Positions 9,028-17,565 of a DNA stretch of 64,000 nt are shown here, in pieces. The DNA is taken from contig NZ_JAJQXA010000002.1 of assembly GCF_021245985.1 (NCBI RefSeq), forward strand, positions 38,569 through 102,568, written 5' to 3'. The notes beneath the pieces were generated by a model. The model saw only the letters and a list, made by a program, of their open reading frames with translations, was not told where the DNA came from and ran no database searches. A program made the position numbers and the translations under genes. The stretch's first letter is position 1, and each line of letters begins with the position of its first letter. This DNA comes from Flavobacterium soyae (GTDB taxonomy: Bacteria; Bacteroidota; Bacteroidia; Flavobacteriales; Flavobacteriaceae).

Positions 9028-9558
9028 TTAATCAAAAAATTCTTTTTCTTCGTACTGTGCCGGCATGATCGAAATTCCCTTTTGCAGCAGCAGATTATTA
9101 GGAAAAATAATTTTTTCACCTTCTTTTGTTCTCAAACTAATATGAAAGGTATTTATGTCTTCTATTTCAGCTTCTATAGGGAAATCTTTATCGTGAATTT
9201 TTATTGTATCGCCAATTCTGAAAGGAAATGAAAAAAACAAAATCATGCCCGAAGTAATATTGCTCAAAATCGACCATTGCGCAAACATGGCAACGCCAAT
9301 AACGGTTGTAATTGATGAAACGGTTATAAAGATATCCTCTGTATTAACTCCCCAAATCACAATTAAACTTAGAGCTACCAAAATATTCATTAAAATATGA
9401 ATGTATTTAATAACCAAATTAGTACGATGTTCTAATAAGTGACTTGTAGACGCAAAACGTCGGATTAATTTGGCAACAATCATTCTTAAAGCAATTAAAG
9501 CAATAAGAAGAATTAAGGTTGCTAATATTTCCTGTGTATATTCTTTAAAAGAAAACAT
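9028..9558 (-). CDS. Small-conductance mechanosensitive channel family protein
   Basis: This 176-residue protein has an N-terminal helix (about 10-28), a second one (about 50-70) and the pore-lining MscS region near VITSVIGVAMFAQWSIL-type residues (about 80-105; actual text TTVIGVAMFAQWSILSNI), followed by a beta domain (PFRIGDTIKI, IEDINTFHISLRTKEGEKI). The MscS family releases solutes on hypo-osmotic shock. At 176 residues it is much shorter than E. coli MscS (286) and lacks most of the C-terminal alpha/beta cage, as in several Bacteroidota homologues. It is the last gene of a tight minus-strand run and begins 10 bases after the Maf gene. Confidence 0.82.
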   Translation of the reverse strand: MFSFKEYTQEILATLILLIALIALRMIVAKLIRRFASTSHLLEHRTNLVIKYIHILMNILVALSLIVIWGVNTEDIFITVSSITTVIGVAMFAQWSILSNITSGMILFFSFPFRIGDTIKIHDKDFPIEAEIEDINTFHISLRTKEGEKIIFPNNLLLQKGISIMPAQYEEKEFFD

Positions 9559-9568
9559 AAATAAAATT

Positions 9569-10153
9569 TTACACTAAAGTACTCAAATATTCGTAAACTT
9601 TAGCTGTAGGAAGTCCCATAACATTGGTATAAGAACCTTCTACTTTTGTAACTGCCATAAAACCAAACCATTCCTGAATACCATAAGCACCGGCTTTATC
9701 ATAAGGTTTATAATTTTCTATATAATATAAAATAGCTTCATCAGATAAATCTTTGAAAGTAACTTTTGTAATATCATGCAAAAGGGTAGAAGCTGCATTG
9801 GTTTGAAAACAAACAGATGTAATAACTTCATGCGTTGTATTCGACATTGATTTGATCATTTCAAAAGCATCTTCGGCATTTTTTGGTTTCCCTAAAGCTT
9901 TATTCTGATGCCATACAATTGTGTCGCTTGTAACTAATATTTCATTTTCATTTAATTCCCCTTCAAATGCATCTGCTTTTAATTTTGCCAGAAAATCAGT
10001 TATTTCGACAGCTTTTAATTCAGGAGGATAAATTTCTTCAACATCTTTTAAGCGAATTTCTACATCAAGATCTAAATCCTTAAAAAACTGCTGTCTGCGC
10101 GGCGACCCCGATGCCAGGATAATTTTATATTTTTTAAGTTTTTCTTTAAGCAT
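9569..10153 (-). CDS. maf: Maf family nucleoside-triphosphate pyrophosphatase
   Basis: This 194-residue protein has the Maf signature ASGSPRRQQFF near the N-terminus (about residues 14-24), the SDTIVWHQN motif (about 94) and KPKNAEDAFEMIKSMS. Maf proteins hydrolyse dTTP/UTP or modified nucleotides to monophosphates and pyrophosphate, which houseclean the nucleotide pool and influence septum formation. Length and motifs are complete. The start overlaps the stop of the upstream prenyltransferase gene by 8 bases, so the two are translationally coupled. Confidence 0.9.
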   Translation of the reverse strand: MLKEKLKKYKIILASGSPRRQQFFKDLDLDVEIRLKDVEEIYPPELKAVEITDFLAKLKADAFEGELNENEILVTSDTIVWHQNKALGKPKNAEDAFEMIKSMSNTTHEVITSVCFQTNAASTLLHDITKVTFKDLSDEAILYYIENYKPYDKAGAYGIQEWFGFMAVTKVEGSYTNVMGLPTAKVYEYLSTLV

Positions 10154-11081
10154 GGTTTTGAAGGTATTGGTGATTTAAGCTGATTATCAGGATTGATAAA
10201 ATTCCGAAGAATAAAATCAATTTTAAAACGGTGCTTAAATGGTGAAAATCATTTTTTGTTTTGGCGCTGAATATCTTTACGATAAAATACAATAAAGGTG
10301 CTAAAACAAAAGCAAACGTATAAAACGTTACTATTAAAAGATTATTTTCAAAGAAGTATTTATTAATGTAAAGCAGACATAAAATAAACGGAATTATAGC
10401 AAATCCCAATGCAATTTTCGAAGCCCGGCCTTTTCCAATAGCAATTGGTAAAGTATTCATTCCTTGATTGTAATCTCCGTCCATATCTTCAATATCTTTA
10501 ACTATTTCACGCACAAAATTTATCATAAATGCAAAAAGGGCATAATCTGTCAAAATAGAAAAAAAACTTGCCATTTGTGCTTTATTCTCTAAAGTTGTTG
10601 CCGGAAAAAGATCAAAAACACCAATTATCAATACGCTTACGGCAAGTAAAGCCGCCACTACAAAATTCCCTAAAATCATAATTGATTTTAATGTCGTGGC
10701 ATAAAAATAAAGAAGTGAAGCAATCAGAATAAAAAGTGAGGCAAATGTCGGCCTTAAAATAATATTAGCCAGAACAAAACCAACAGCCACGCCGGCAACA
10801 TTAAGTCCGATATAAATATTAAATGCTGCCGTTTCTGAAACTCCTTTACCAATTACAACATCCTGAGGTTTATTAATAGTATCTGTTGCAACGTCATAAA
10901 TATTATTAATGACATAACCCGCTGCAGCCAGTAAAACAGTGCTTAAAACTAAAAGTCCGTATTGCCAGTCTGCTAAAGCCAGAGGAATATCCTGCTGTTT
11001 TAAAAAAGCATAACGAAATAAAACCTGCATAAAAGCAAGCATGAGTAGATTTTTATATCGAATTAGTTTTAGGTATTTCAT
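10146..11081 (-). CDS. UbiA family prenyltransferase (geranylgeranylglycerol-phosphate type)
   Basis: This 311-residue membrane protein has about 8-9 helices. It carries the two Asp-rich UbiA motifs, NNIYDVATDTINKP (about residue 60) and KDIEDMDGDYNQG (about 195), which bind Mg2+ and the prenyl diphosphate. Flavobacterial members of this branch are usually named geranylgeranylglycerol-phosphate geranylgeranyltransferase, but the acceptor is not proven. It is distinct from MenA at 27275-28237 in the same window, so a role outside menaquinone synthesis is likely. It lies between KdsC (161 bases upstream) and Maf (8-base overlap). Confidence 0.82.
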   Translation of the reverse strand: MKYLKLIRYKNLLMLAFMQVLFRYAFLKQQDIPLALADWQYGLLVLSTVLLAAAGYVINNIYDVATDTINKPQDVVIGKGVSETAAFNIYIGLNVAGVAVGFVLANIILRPTFASLFILIASLLYFYATTLKSIMILGNFVVAALLAVSVLIIGVFDLFPATTLENKAQMASFFSILTDYALFAFMINFVREIVKDIEDMDGDYNQGMNTLPIAIGKGRASKIALGFAIIPFILCLLYINKYFFENNLLIVTFYTFAFVLAPLLYFIVKIFSAKTKNDFHHLSTVLKLILFFGILSILIISLNHQYLQNHA

Positions 11082-11099
11082 TTTTTTTTGAAGTTTCTA

Positions 11100-11240
11100 A
11101 GGTTCTAAGATGTTGAGATTCTAAGTTTTTTTTAAGCTTCTGAGTTGCTAAGGTTCTAAGATTTTTCTTTTAAAATTTTAAAGATTTAGAAAACAATCTA
11201 AAATCTAAAATCAGAAATCTAAAATCAGAAATCTAAAATT
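11100..11240. repeat. Degenerate short direct repeats between kdsC and the UbiA gene
   Basis: This gap holds two copies of CTAAGGTTCTAAGAT (near 11098 and 11149) and three head-to-tail copies of the unit AATCTAAAATCAGAA or a variant (about 11197-11236). Very similar wording occurs in the gaps at 27108-27270 and 30313-30395. These are low-complexity intergenic repeats with no coding capacity. Confidence 0.6.
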
Positions 11241-11242
11241 AC

Positions 11243-11770
11243 CTAATCGTGCTGCCCATTAAAATGTTCCATCCACTTTCCTTGTACTTTCATTACTTGC
11301 TCGATAACGTCGCGTGCAGCCCCTTTTCCGCCTTTTACGTGTGAAATATAACGGCAGATATTTTTAATTTCTGGGCTTGCGTCCTGCGGACAGGCGGGTA
11401 ACCCTACTAATTTCATTACATGATAATCCGGAATATCGTCGCCCATATACAAAACCTGTTCAGGCTTAATATTATAAAGATCTGTGTACTCTTTGAATGT
11501 TTCCACTTTATTTGGAGTTCCTAAATGAATATCGGTGATTCCTAAATTACGAAGTCTTACGCGAACTCCTTCATTACTTCCACCAGAAATAATACAGACA
11601 TGGTAACCGCTTTCTACAGCCGCTTTCATGGCATAACCGTCACGAATATTCATCGTACGAAGAATTTCTCCTTCTGTGGTTACAAAAACTGAACTGTCTG
11701 TAAGTACGCCGTCAACATCAAAAATAAATGTTGTAATGTCGTTCATCATTTCCTTATAACTTTTTGCCAT
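11243..11770 (-). CDS. kdsC: KdsC-type HAD phosphatase (3-deoxy-D-manno-octulosonate 8-phosphate phosphatase)
   Basis: This 175-residue protein has HAD motif I DVDGVLTD (nucleophile Asp18, acid/base Asp20) and motif IV GDDIPDYHVMK. There is no cap domain, as expected for the C0-type tetrameric KdsC group. The enzyme releases phosphate from KDO-8-phosphate in the synthesis of the lipopolysaccharide core sugar KDO. Its 5' end overlaps the 3' end of the DUF2520 gene by 17 bases. The length matches the family (about 170-190). Confidence 0.85.
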   Translation of the reverse strand: MAKSYKEMMNDITTFIFDVDGVLTDSSVFVTTEGEILRTMNIRDGYAMKAAVESGYHVCIISGGSNEGVRVRLRNLGITDIHLGTPNKVETFKEYTDLYNIKPEQVLYMGDDIPDYHVMKLVGLPACPQDASPEIKNICRYISHVKGGKGAARDVIEQVMKVQGKWMEHFNGQHD

Positions 11771-12515
11771 TATGCTGTATTGATTGTGTTAGTATTTTAT
11801 AAATATTTTTTTGATTTTCGTTTGTGATAAAACCCAAATGCGCATTTGTTGTGACAGAATCACGGCGTTTTGCCGGACCGGTCTGAGCGTCAATTGGATC
11901 TAAAGTTTTTATTTTTTCGGCAGTTTCCTGAATTAAAGGCTTTAAAACTTCAAAAGGAACCTGATGTTCTTCACAGATTTCCTGCCCAATTTGGTACAAA
12001 TGATTCGTAAAATTATTGACAAAAACGGCCGCAACGTGTAAAGCCTTTCTTTGTTCAGAACTTATGGAGAAAACAGCATTTGAAATACTTTTTGCTGCAG
12101 TTTCCAGAATTTTATAATCATTCTGATTTTTAGTTTCTAAGCAAATCGGAATTATCGAAAAATCGATTGTTTTATTTTTAGAAAATGTCTGTAACGGATA
12201 AAAAACACCTTTCTTGTTTTTTGAATCTAAAACATCAATTGAAGTAGTTCCTGAAGTATGAACAACTAATCGGTCTTTAAATGGCAGCTGACTTGAAACT
12301 TCAGAAATTGCGTTATCAGAAACTGAAATTATATATAAATCGGCGTTTTTTAAAGCTGTAAATTCAGTTACAATTTTTTCTGAATCCAGAAGATGACTCA
12401 ATGCTTCCTTTTTTCTCGAAAACGCCTGTACAATTTCAACAAGCGAACTTGCAGAAAAAGCTTTTATTAAATGCTGTGCTACATTTCCGGAACCAATAAT
12501 CGTTATTCGAATCAT
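11754..12515 (-). CDS. Rossmann-like / DUF2520 domain protein
   Basis: The start at 12515 gives 253 residues beginning MIRITIIGSGNVAQHLIKAF, a canonical NAD(P)-binding GxGxxA segment. The frame stays open upstream to 12584, but those extra residues do not match the fold. The second half (from about residue 120) is the DUF2520 helical domain (RKALHVAAVFVNNFTNHLY). The family resembles 6-phosphogluconate or F420-dependent dehydrogenases, but no substrate is established. It is the first gene of the run ending with MscS at 9028 and overlaps kdsC by 17 bases. Confidence 0.82.
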   Translation of the reverse strand: MIRITIIGSGNVAQHLIKAFSASSLVEIVQAFSRKKEALSHLLDSEKIVTEFTALKNADLYIISVSDNAISEVSSQLPFKDRLVVHTSGTTSIDVLDSKNKKGVFYPLQTFSKNKTIDFSIIPICLETKNQNDYKILETAAKSISNAVFSISSEQRKALHVAAVFVNNFTNHLYQIGQEICEEHQVPFEVLKPLIQETAEKIKTLDPIDAQTGPAKRRDSVTTNAHLGFITNENQKNIYKILTQSIQHNGKKL

Positions 12516-12569
12516 AAACGCAAAATTAACATTATTTTTTCTAAAGAAAATATGGTAAGGGGAAAGTTT

Positions 12570-12694
12570 GGCCACAGATGACACAGATTAAACAGATTTT
12601 TATTCTTCTTTGTCTTAAAAAATCCATAGTTGCTTAATTATAAAGGTTTAAGAATCAACTTAAATAATCCGTTTAATCTGTGTCATCTGCGGCC
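12570..12694. repeat. Long inverted repeat upstream of ccsBA
   Basis: Arms at about 12570-12597 and 12666-12694 are near-perfect reverse complements (core CACAGATGACACAGATTAAA). They flank about 68 bases of AT-rich spacer. The same word family, with AATCTGTGTAATCTGTG, appears again at 35961-36209. It is a dispersed flavobacterial intergenic repeat located between two divergent genes. Confidence 0.7.
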
Positions 12695-12762
12695 CATTAT
12701 TCAATCCCTTATATTTGGTTTTTATTAACAAATAACATCCGCCTCAAATCAACATTTTTAAG

Positions 12763-12770
12763 TATTTTTG
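12763..12770 (+). promoter_or_regulatory. Bacteroidetes-type -7 box for ccsBA
   Basis: TATTTTTG fits the TAnnTTTG -7 consensus of the Bacteroidetes primary sigma factor and lies 31 bases before the ccsBA start. No clear -33 TTG is seen at the ideal spacing. Confidence 0.45.
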
Positions 12771-12801
12771 TGCCACTTTTATACAATGTAATTCCTTAAA
12801 A

Positions 12802-15800
12802 ATGGATAAAAAAATATTCTCTTTTTTGTTTTCTACACGATTAATGGCCGTTCTTTTTTTAACATTCGCAATAGCAATGGGTGTTGGAACTTTTATTGAA
12901 AGTAAATATAATACTGATACAGCCAGAATTTTAATATATAATACCTGGTGGTTTGAAGCTATAATGTTCATTTTTATGATTAATTTCTTTGGAAATATCA
13001 AGCGTTATCAATTATTGAAAAAAGAAAAATGGGCTACTTTTTTACTTCATATAGCCTTTGTTTTTATCATTTTAGGAGCTTTTATTACACGTTATATCAG
13101 TTATGAAGGGATGATGCCAATTCGTGAAGGCGCATCAGAAAATCAGATTTATTCAGACAAAACGTTTTTAACTGTTTTTGCTGATGGCGAATATAAAGGT
13201 GAAATGAAACGAAGAGTTTTTGAAAAAAGCCTTTTACTTTCTCCTGTTACCAATAATGATTTCTCTATTTCAGGAAAATTTGACGAGACTCCGTTTGAAG
13301 TTTCATATTCAAAATATATAATGGGAGCAAAGGAAGTGGTAAAACCAGATCCTAACGGAACTTTATATCTTAAATTAGTTGAAGCGGGTGCAGGCGGTCG
13401 TGAAGAGCATTTTCTAAAAGAAGGAGAAGTTCAAAATATTCATAATGTTTTATTTGCTTTAAATAAACCTACAGAAGGCGCAATCAATATTAATACAACC
13501 GGCGAAAAATACACGATTCAAACTCCTTTTGAAGGTGAATTTATGCGAATGGCAGATCAACTGAAAGGAAAAGTTACCAAAGATAACGTTCAGCCATTAA
13601 TGATGCGTTCTTTATATAGTATTGGAGATATTAGAATTGTTTTTCCAGATCCTGCAATGAAAGGAAAAGTGGATTATGAATCGAGTAACGATTTCAAAGC
13701 AAAATCTCATACTGATGCCTTAGTTGTAAAAGTAAAAGCAGAAGGACAGGAAAAAGAAGTAATGGTGATGGGCTCTAAAGGAAGTGTTGGAGAACCAAAA
13801 ACAGTAAAAATTGGTAAAATCGAGTATTCTATATTTTACGGAAGTAAAGCGTATGTTTTGCCTTTTAGAGTTAAACTGAATGACTTTATTGCAACGAAAT
13901 ATCCGGGAACAGAAAAAAGTTATTCTGCTTTTGAAAGTAAAGTTACCGTTCAGGATTCTACAGAAACTTTTGATGCCGATATTTATATGAACCACGTTTT
14001 AGATCATAAAGGATATCGTTTCTTTCAATCTTCATTTGATCCAGACGAAAAAGGAACCGTTTTATCTGTAAACCACGATTTTTGGGGAACTTCTATCACG
14101 TATTTAGGATATTTTATGCTGTTTTTTGGTTTAATGGCTATTATGTTTACAAAACATTCTCGTTTTGCTGACTTAAAACGTAAACTGGAAAATGTGAAAA
14201 AGAAAAAAGAAAAACTAATTACCATTTTAGTTTTAATGATTAGTTTGAGCGGTTTCGCACAGCAAAATCCTCATGTACATTCGCATGAGCATGGCCATAA
14301 TCATACTGAAGATCCAAACGATCACGCAAATCACGTTACTGCTCCGCCAAGTCAAAAACAATTAGATTCGTTGTTGACGATTTATAAAGCTCCAGAGACA
14401 CATGCTGCAAAATTTGGCCGTTTGATTATTCAGGATGCCGGCGGACGTATGAAGCCTATTAATACGTTTTCATCTGAATTACTTCGAAAAGTAAGTCACG
14501 CTGATACTTACAACGGAATGAACTCTGATCAGGTATTTTTGTCAATGACACAATACGCTCAGGTTTGGATTCAGATTCCGCTTATTTATATTAAATCAGG
14601 AAACGACAGTATTCGTAAGATTATTGGTGTTGATAAAGAGGCAAAATTTGCTCCGTTTGTTAACTTCTTTGATCAAAACGGAAATTATAAACTTTCTCCC
14701 TATTTAGATGCAGCATATAAAGCGGCAAATCCAAATCAGTTTGAGAAAGATTTTATCGAAACAGATAAAAAAGTAAATTTAATGGAATCTGCTTTAAGCG
14801 GAAGCATCCTGAAAATTTTCCCTGTTCCAAATGACCCAAATCACAAGTGGGTTTCGTATTTAGAACGCAACAATGATGGTTTTAAAGGAATGGATTCTAC
14901 TTATGTAAACCAAATTCTTCCCTTATATTTCAGCGCCTTAAATAATGGTTCTATTTCTAAAAATTGGGATACAGCCGATCAATTGGTAGAAAGTATTAAC
15001 GGTTTTCAAAAGAAATTTGGAGCTAAAGTACGCCCGAGTGAGCAAAAAATTGATGCCGAAATTGCTTATAACAAATACGACGTTTTTAAAGTACTGCCGT
15101 ATTGGTACATTACAGCTTCTATTTTAATGTTGATTTTTACGATCGTAAATATCTTTTTTGAGAAGAAATGGCTTCGTATAACCGTTAATGGTTTCCATAT
15201 CATTATTGGGCTTTTATTTGCGCTTCATACATTAGGATTAATTGCACGCTGGTATATTTCGGGACACGCACCTTGGAGTAATGCTTATGAATCGATTGTT
15301 TATGTGGCCTGGGCAACAATGTTCTTTGGTTTGGCATTCGACAGAAAATCTAAACTTACCGTTGCTTCATCTGCCTTTGTAACGGCAATGATTTTAATGG
15401 CGGCTTACATGAACTGGATCGATCCTGAAATTGCAAATTTACAGCCGGTTCTTAATTCATATTGGTTAATGATTCACGTTGCAGTAATTGTAGCAAGTTA
15501 CGGGCCTTTTGCTTTAGGAATGATTTTAGGTTTTGTAGCCTTGGTTTTGATTTTCTTTACCAATGAAAAGAATAAAGCTAAAATGAGCCTGAACGTAAAA
15601 GAGATTACATATATCAACGAAATGGCATTAACAATTGGTTTAATTATGCTTACCATTGGTAACTTCCTTGGAGGACAATGGGCAAACGAAAGCTGGGGAC
15701 GTTACTGGGGATGGGACCCTAAAGAAACCTGGGCTTTAATCTCTATTATGATTTATGCTTTTGTAATTCACGCTCGTTTTGTTCCGGCTTTACGTGGAAA

Positions 15801-16008
15801 ATGGTTCTTTAACGTAATGAGTATGTTTGGGTTTATCTCTATTTTATTTACGTATTATGGAGTAAACTTCCACTTAGTTGGTCTGCATTCTTACGCAAGC
15901 GGCGAAGCCCATTCATTAAACTGGATTTATTACAGTATGGGAACAATTGCTGCAATTGCCGCGATAACATATCCGAGTTATAAAAAGTTCTATAAAACTA
16001 AAAAGTAG
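12802..16008 (+). CDS. ccsA: CcsBA cytochrome c maturation protein (ResB-ResC fusion)
   Basis: This 1068-residue fusion has a ResB/CcsB part (about residues 1-470, helices near 10-30, 50-67, 75-95 and 430-450 around a large extracytoplasmic region). It is joined to a ResC/CcsA part (about 750-1068) that carries the haem-handling WWD motif WGRYWGWDPKETWA. System II proteins of this kind export haem and ligate it to apocytochrome CXXCH motifs. Between the halves, residues about 473-490 form a second signal-peptide-like stretch ending SGFAQ, followed by a His-rich run (HVHSHEHGHNH, from His491). The gene is alone on its transcript, with a strong terminator 13 bases downstream. Confidence 0.93.
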   Translation: MDKKIFSFLFSTRLMAVLFLTFAIAMGVGTFIESKYNTDTARILIYNTWWFEAIMFIFMINFFGNIKRYQLLKKEKWATFLLHIAFVFIILGAFITRYISYEGMMPIREGASENQIYSDKTFLTVFADGEYKGEMKRRVFEKSLLLSPVTNNDFSISGKFDETPFEVSYSKYIMGAKEVVKPDPNGTLYLKLVEAGAGGREEHFLKEGEVQNIHNVLFALNKPTEGAININTTGEKYTIQTPFEGEFMRMADQLKGKVTKDNVQPLMMRSLYSIGDIRIVFPDPAMKGKVDYESSNDFKAKSHTDALVVKVKAEGQEKEVMVMGSKGSVGEPKTVKIGKIEYSIFYGSKAYVLPFRVKLNDFIATKYPGTEKSYSAFESKVTVQDSTETFDADIYMNHVLDHKGYRFFQSSFDPDEKGTVLSVNHDFWGTSITYLGYFMLFFGLMAIMFTKHSRFADLKRKLENVKKKKEKLITILVLMISLSGFAQQNPHVHSHEHGHNHTEDPNDHANHVTAPPSQKQLDSLLTIYKAPETHAAKFGRLIIQDAGGRMKPINTFSSELLRKVSHADTYNGMNSDQVFLSMTQYAQVWIQIPLIYIKSGNDSIRKIIGVDKEAKFAPFVNFFDQNGNYKLSPYLDAAYKAANPNQFEKDFIETDKKVNLMESALSGSILKIFPVPNDPNHKWVSYLERNNDGFKGMDSTYVNQILPLYFSALNNGSISKNWDTADQLVESINGFQKKFGAKVRPSEQKIDAEIAYNKYDVFKVLPYWYITASILMLIFTIVNIFFEKKWLRITVNGFHIIIGLLFALHTLGLIARWYISGHAPWSNAYESIVYVAWATMFFGLAFDRKSKLTVASSAFVTAMILMAAYMNWIDPEIANLQPVLNSYWLMIHVAVIVASYGPFALGMILGFVALVLIFFTNEKNKAKMSLNVKEITYINEMALTIGLIMLTIGNFLGGQWANESWGRYWGWDPKETWALISIMIYAFVIHARFVPALRGKWFFNVMSMFGFISILFTYYGVNFHLVGLHSYASGEAHSLNWIYYSMGTIAAIAAITYPSYKKFYKTKK

Positions 16009-16017
16009 TTTTTTTGA

Positions 16018-16067
16018 TATGAAGAAAGAGGCTGTCTCAAAATGTTGAGACAGCCTCTTTCTTCATA
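16018..16067. terminator. Very strong bidirectional hairpin after ccsBA
   Basis: A 23-bp uninterrupted stem (16018-16040 with 16045-16067) has a 4-base loop. The arm contains GAAAGAGGCTGTCTCAA. It follows the ccsBA stop codon. A shorter relative of the same arm recurs at 16300-16331. Confidence 0.85.
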
Positions 16068-16103
16068 ATTATTTAATTAATCCCCTTTTGATATCCGATT
16101 TAT

Positions 16104-16280
16104 CATTCCATAGGAATGTTTCGCAGGTAGAAAAAAATAAAAATAAGCCACATTTACGTTCTGTAGGAACGTTTGACAGATCAGATTATTAAAAAACAAT
16201 GTCAAAAATCAAACGTTCCTACGGAACGTAAACCATTATAACAATATAATTTTTCTACCAATGAAATGTTCCTGTGGAGC
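16104..16280. repeat. Nested inverted repeats in convergent gap
   Basis: An outer pair (about 16104-16135 with 16249-16280, containing GGTAGAAAAA / TTTTTCTACC) encloses an inner pair (16153-16176 with 16209-16232, 23 of 24 positions complementary, core ACGTTCCTAC). The arms hold smaller hairpins such as GTTCTGTAGGAAC. No gene is present in the 342-base gap from 16009 to 16350. Confidence 0.75.
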
Positions 16281-16299
16281 AAAGAAATATGTCAATAAA

Positions 16300-16331
16300 A
16301 AAGAGGCTGTCTCAAAAGGACAGCTTCTTTT
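16300..16331 (-). terminator. Terminator after DUF3667 gene
   Basis: The stem 16300-16311 pairs with 16319-16330 (one G-T pair), with a 7-base loop and A-rich flank at 16296-16302 that reads as T-run on the minus strand. It ends the minus-strand gene that stops at 16351. The arm repeats the word GAGGCTGTC of the 16018 hairpin. Confidence 0.65.
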
Positions 16332-16350
16332 AATTTAGAAATAGTTCGTT

Positions 16351-17082
16351 TTAAAATTTGGTTATCATTAAAACTACTACAATAACGATTAGATAGAAAA
16401 TAGTCAAAAATATAAGATGACTTAGAATCGACAGCAGTAATGCTTTGAGCTTGGAGATTTTATTGAAAAATTGAATATTAGTCCAGAAAATCAAAAGGAC
16501 ATCAATTATATATAAAATTTTAACAAACAAAGTAATTTTAGGTGTTCCGTTAAAGTATAGTAAAAACGGAAACGTAATAATATGGGCAAATAACCGCTGT
16601 GAAGCCTTAAAAGTATTGAGAACGAAAAACTCAACAAAATTGTAACCTTGTTTTTTAAAACAAATATAAGTTCCAATCGAATAAATAGGAATTGTGGCTA
16701 TTGTAATCCATGAAAAATGTGTTGATGTCCATTCATTAAATTCAGAATAATTTATTCCCTCAACATTACCGCTGTAAGAATATAGGTTGATATGAAAATA
16801 ATGATACATTAAACCGTATAACGTTGCTAAAACAGCAACAAGCGAAAGGGGTTTAAAATGTCTGGCACGCTTACCTTCAATAAATTCACGGATAGAATGT
16901 CCCGGCCTGCTAAATAATTGCTTTAAGGAATACAAAATTCCCTTATCAAAATGCAGTAAACCATGCTGAATATCATGCCACAAAAAATGTGCATTTATTT
17001 TATGCGTTTCGGCACTTTGACCACAATTATTACAGTAATGGCCTCTATAAACCTGTTGGCAGTTTTTGCAAGTTATTTCCAT
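16351..17082 (-). CDS. DUF3667 domain zinc-ribbon membrane protein
   Basis: This 243-residue protein begins with a zinc-ribbon (CKNCQQVYRGHYCNNCGQ, two CxxC pairs), then the DUF3667 core (FLWHDIQHGLLHFDKGILY ... RPGHSIREFIEGKRARHFKP) and four to five hydrophobic helices up to the end. The family is common in Bacteroidota and its function is unknown. It is the last gene of the run that begins with an ECF sigma factor, 10 bases after the DoxX gene, so it may belong to that regulon. Confidence 0.82.
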   Translation of the reverse strand: MEITCKNCQQVYRGHYCNNCGQSAETHKINAHFLWHDIQHGLLHFDKGILYSLKQLFSRPGHSIREFIEGKRARHFKPLSLVAVLATLYGLMYHYFHINLYSYSGNVEGINYSEFNEWTSTHFSWITIATIPIYSIGTYICFKKQGYNFVEFFVLNTFKASQRLFAHIITFPFLLYFNGTPKITLFVKILYIIDVLLIFWTNIQFFNKISKLKALLLSILSHLIFLTIFYLIVIVVVLMITKF

Positions 17083-17092
17083 ATCTATAAAG

Positions 17093-17476
17093 CTATTTAG
17101 AATTTAACTTAAGCCCGTTTGGATACATTATTGCTAATAGAACACAAATCAATAAAAAATTGTATTCTACACCATTTCTTCCGCCGCCCACAACAAACCA
17201 GCCTTCCTGAAAATGAACCAAAATAATTCCCATAATCAGGATAAAAATCGTTACAAATCCTGCCGGTTTTACATATTTGTTAAACAGTAAAAGCAGGGCA
17301 GCAATAATATGTGATAGTTTAATTGACCAGGCAAGGAAAACACCAAAAGGAGCAAAGCCAATCTGGTTTAAATACAAATTTCCAAAATCATTAATCCAAT
17401 TATTAAACATTCCGAAAACAGAATGTGTCAGCAGAATTACTGCAGTAGCAATTCTTAAAAGTAAAGTTCCGTTCAT
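17093..17476 (-). CDS. DoxX family membrane protein
   Basis: This 127-residue protein has four hydrophobic helices and the DoxX-like pattern LLRIATAVILLTHSVFG near the start and GGGRNGVEYNFLLICVLLAI at the end. DoxX-like proteins sit in the inner membrane and are linked to redox and sulfur stress in several bacteria, but the biochemistry is unclear. It lies 10 bases upstream of the DUF3667 gene. A terminator-like hairpin (17509-17543) separates it from the anti-sigma gene, so it may have its own promoter. Confidence 0.8.
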   Translation of the reverse strand: MNGTLLLRIATAVILLTHSVFGMFNNWINDFGNLYLNQIGFAPFGVFLAWSIKLSHIIAALLLLFNKYVKPAGFVTIFILIMGIILVHFQEGWFVVGGGRNGVEYNFLLICVLLAIMYPNGLKLNSK

Positions 17477-17508
17477 AACTTAGAATAGTTTTGTTTTTGA
17501 TGAAATAA

Positions 17509-17543
17509 AAAAACGCATATTAAAAGTAATTAATATACGCTTT
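17509..17543 (-). terminator. Terminator after anti-sigma gene
   Basis: The stem 17511-17522 pairs with 17531-17543 through G-T pairs. On the minus strand it is followed by seven T residues. It lies 23 bases after the anti-sigma factor stop. Confidence 0.65.
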
Positions 17544-17565
17544 AAATTTATAAATATTTTAGGTT

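Noticed and set aside
16018..16331. Insertion sequence remnant
   Set aside because: Only inverted repeats are present, with no transposase coding remains; it is described as a repeat.
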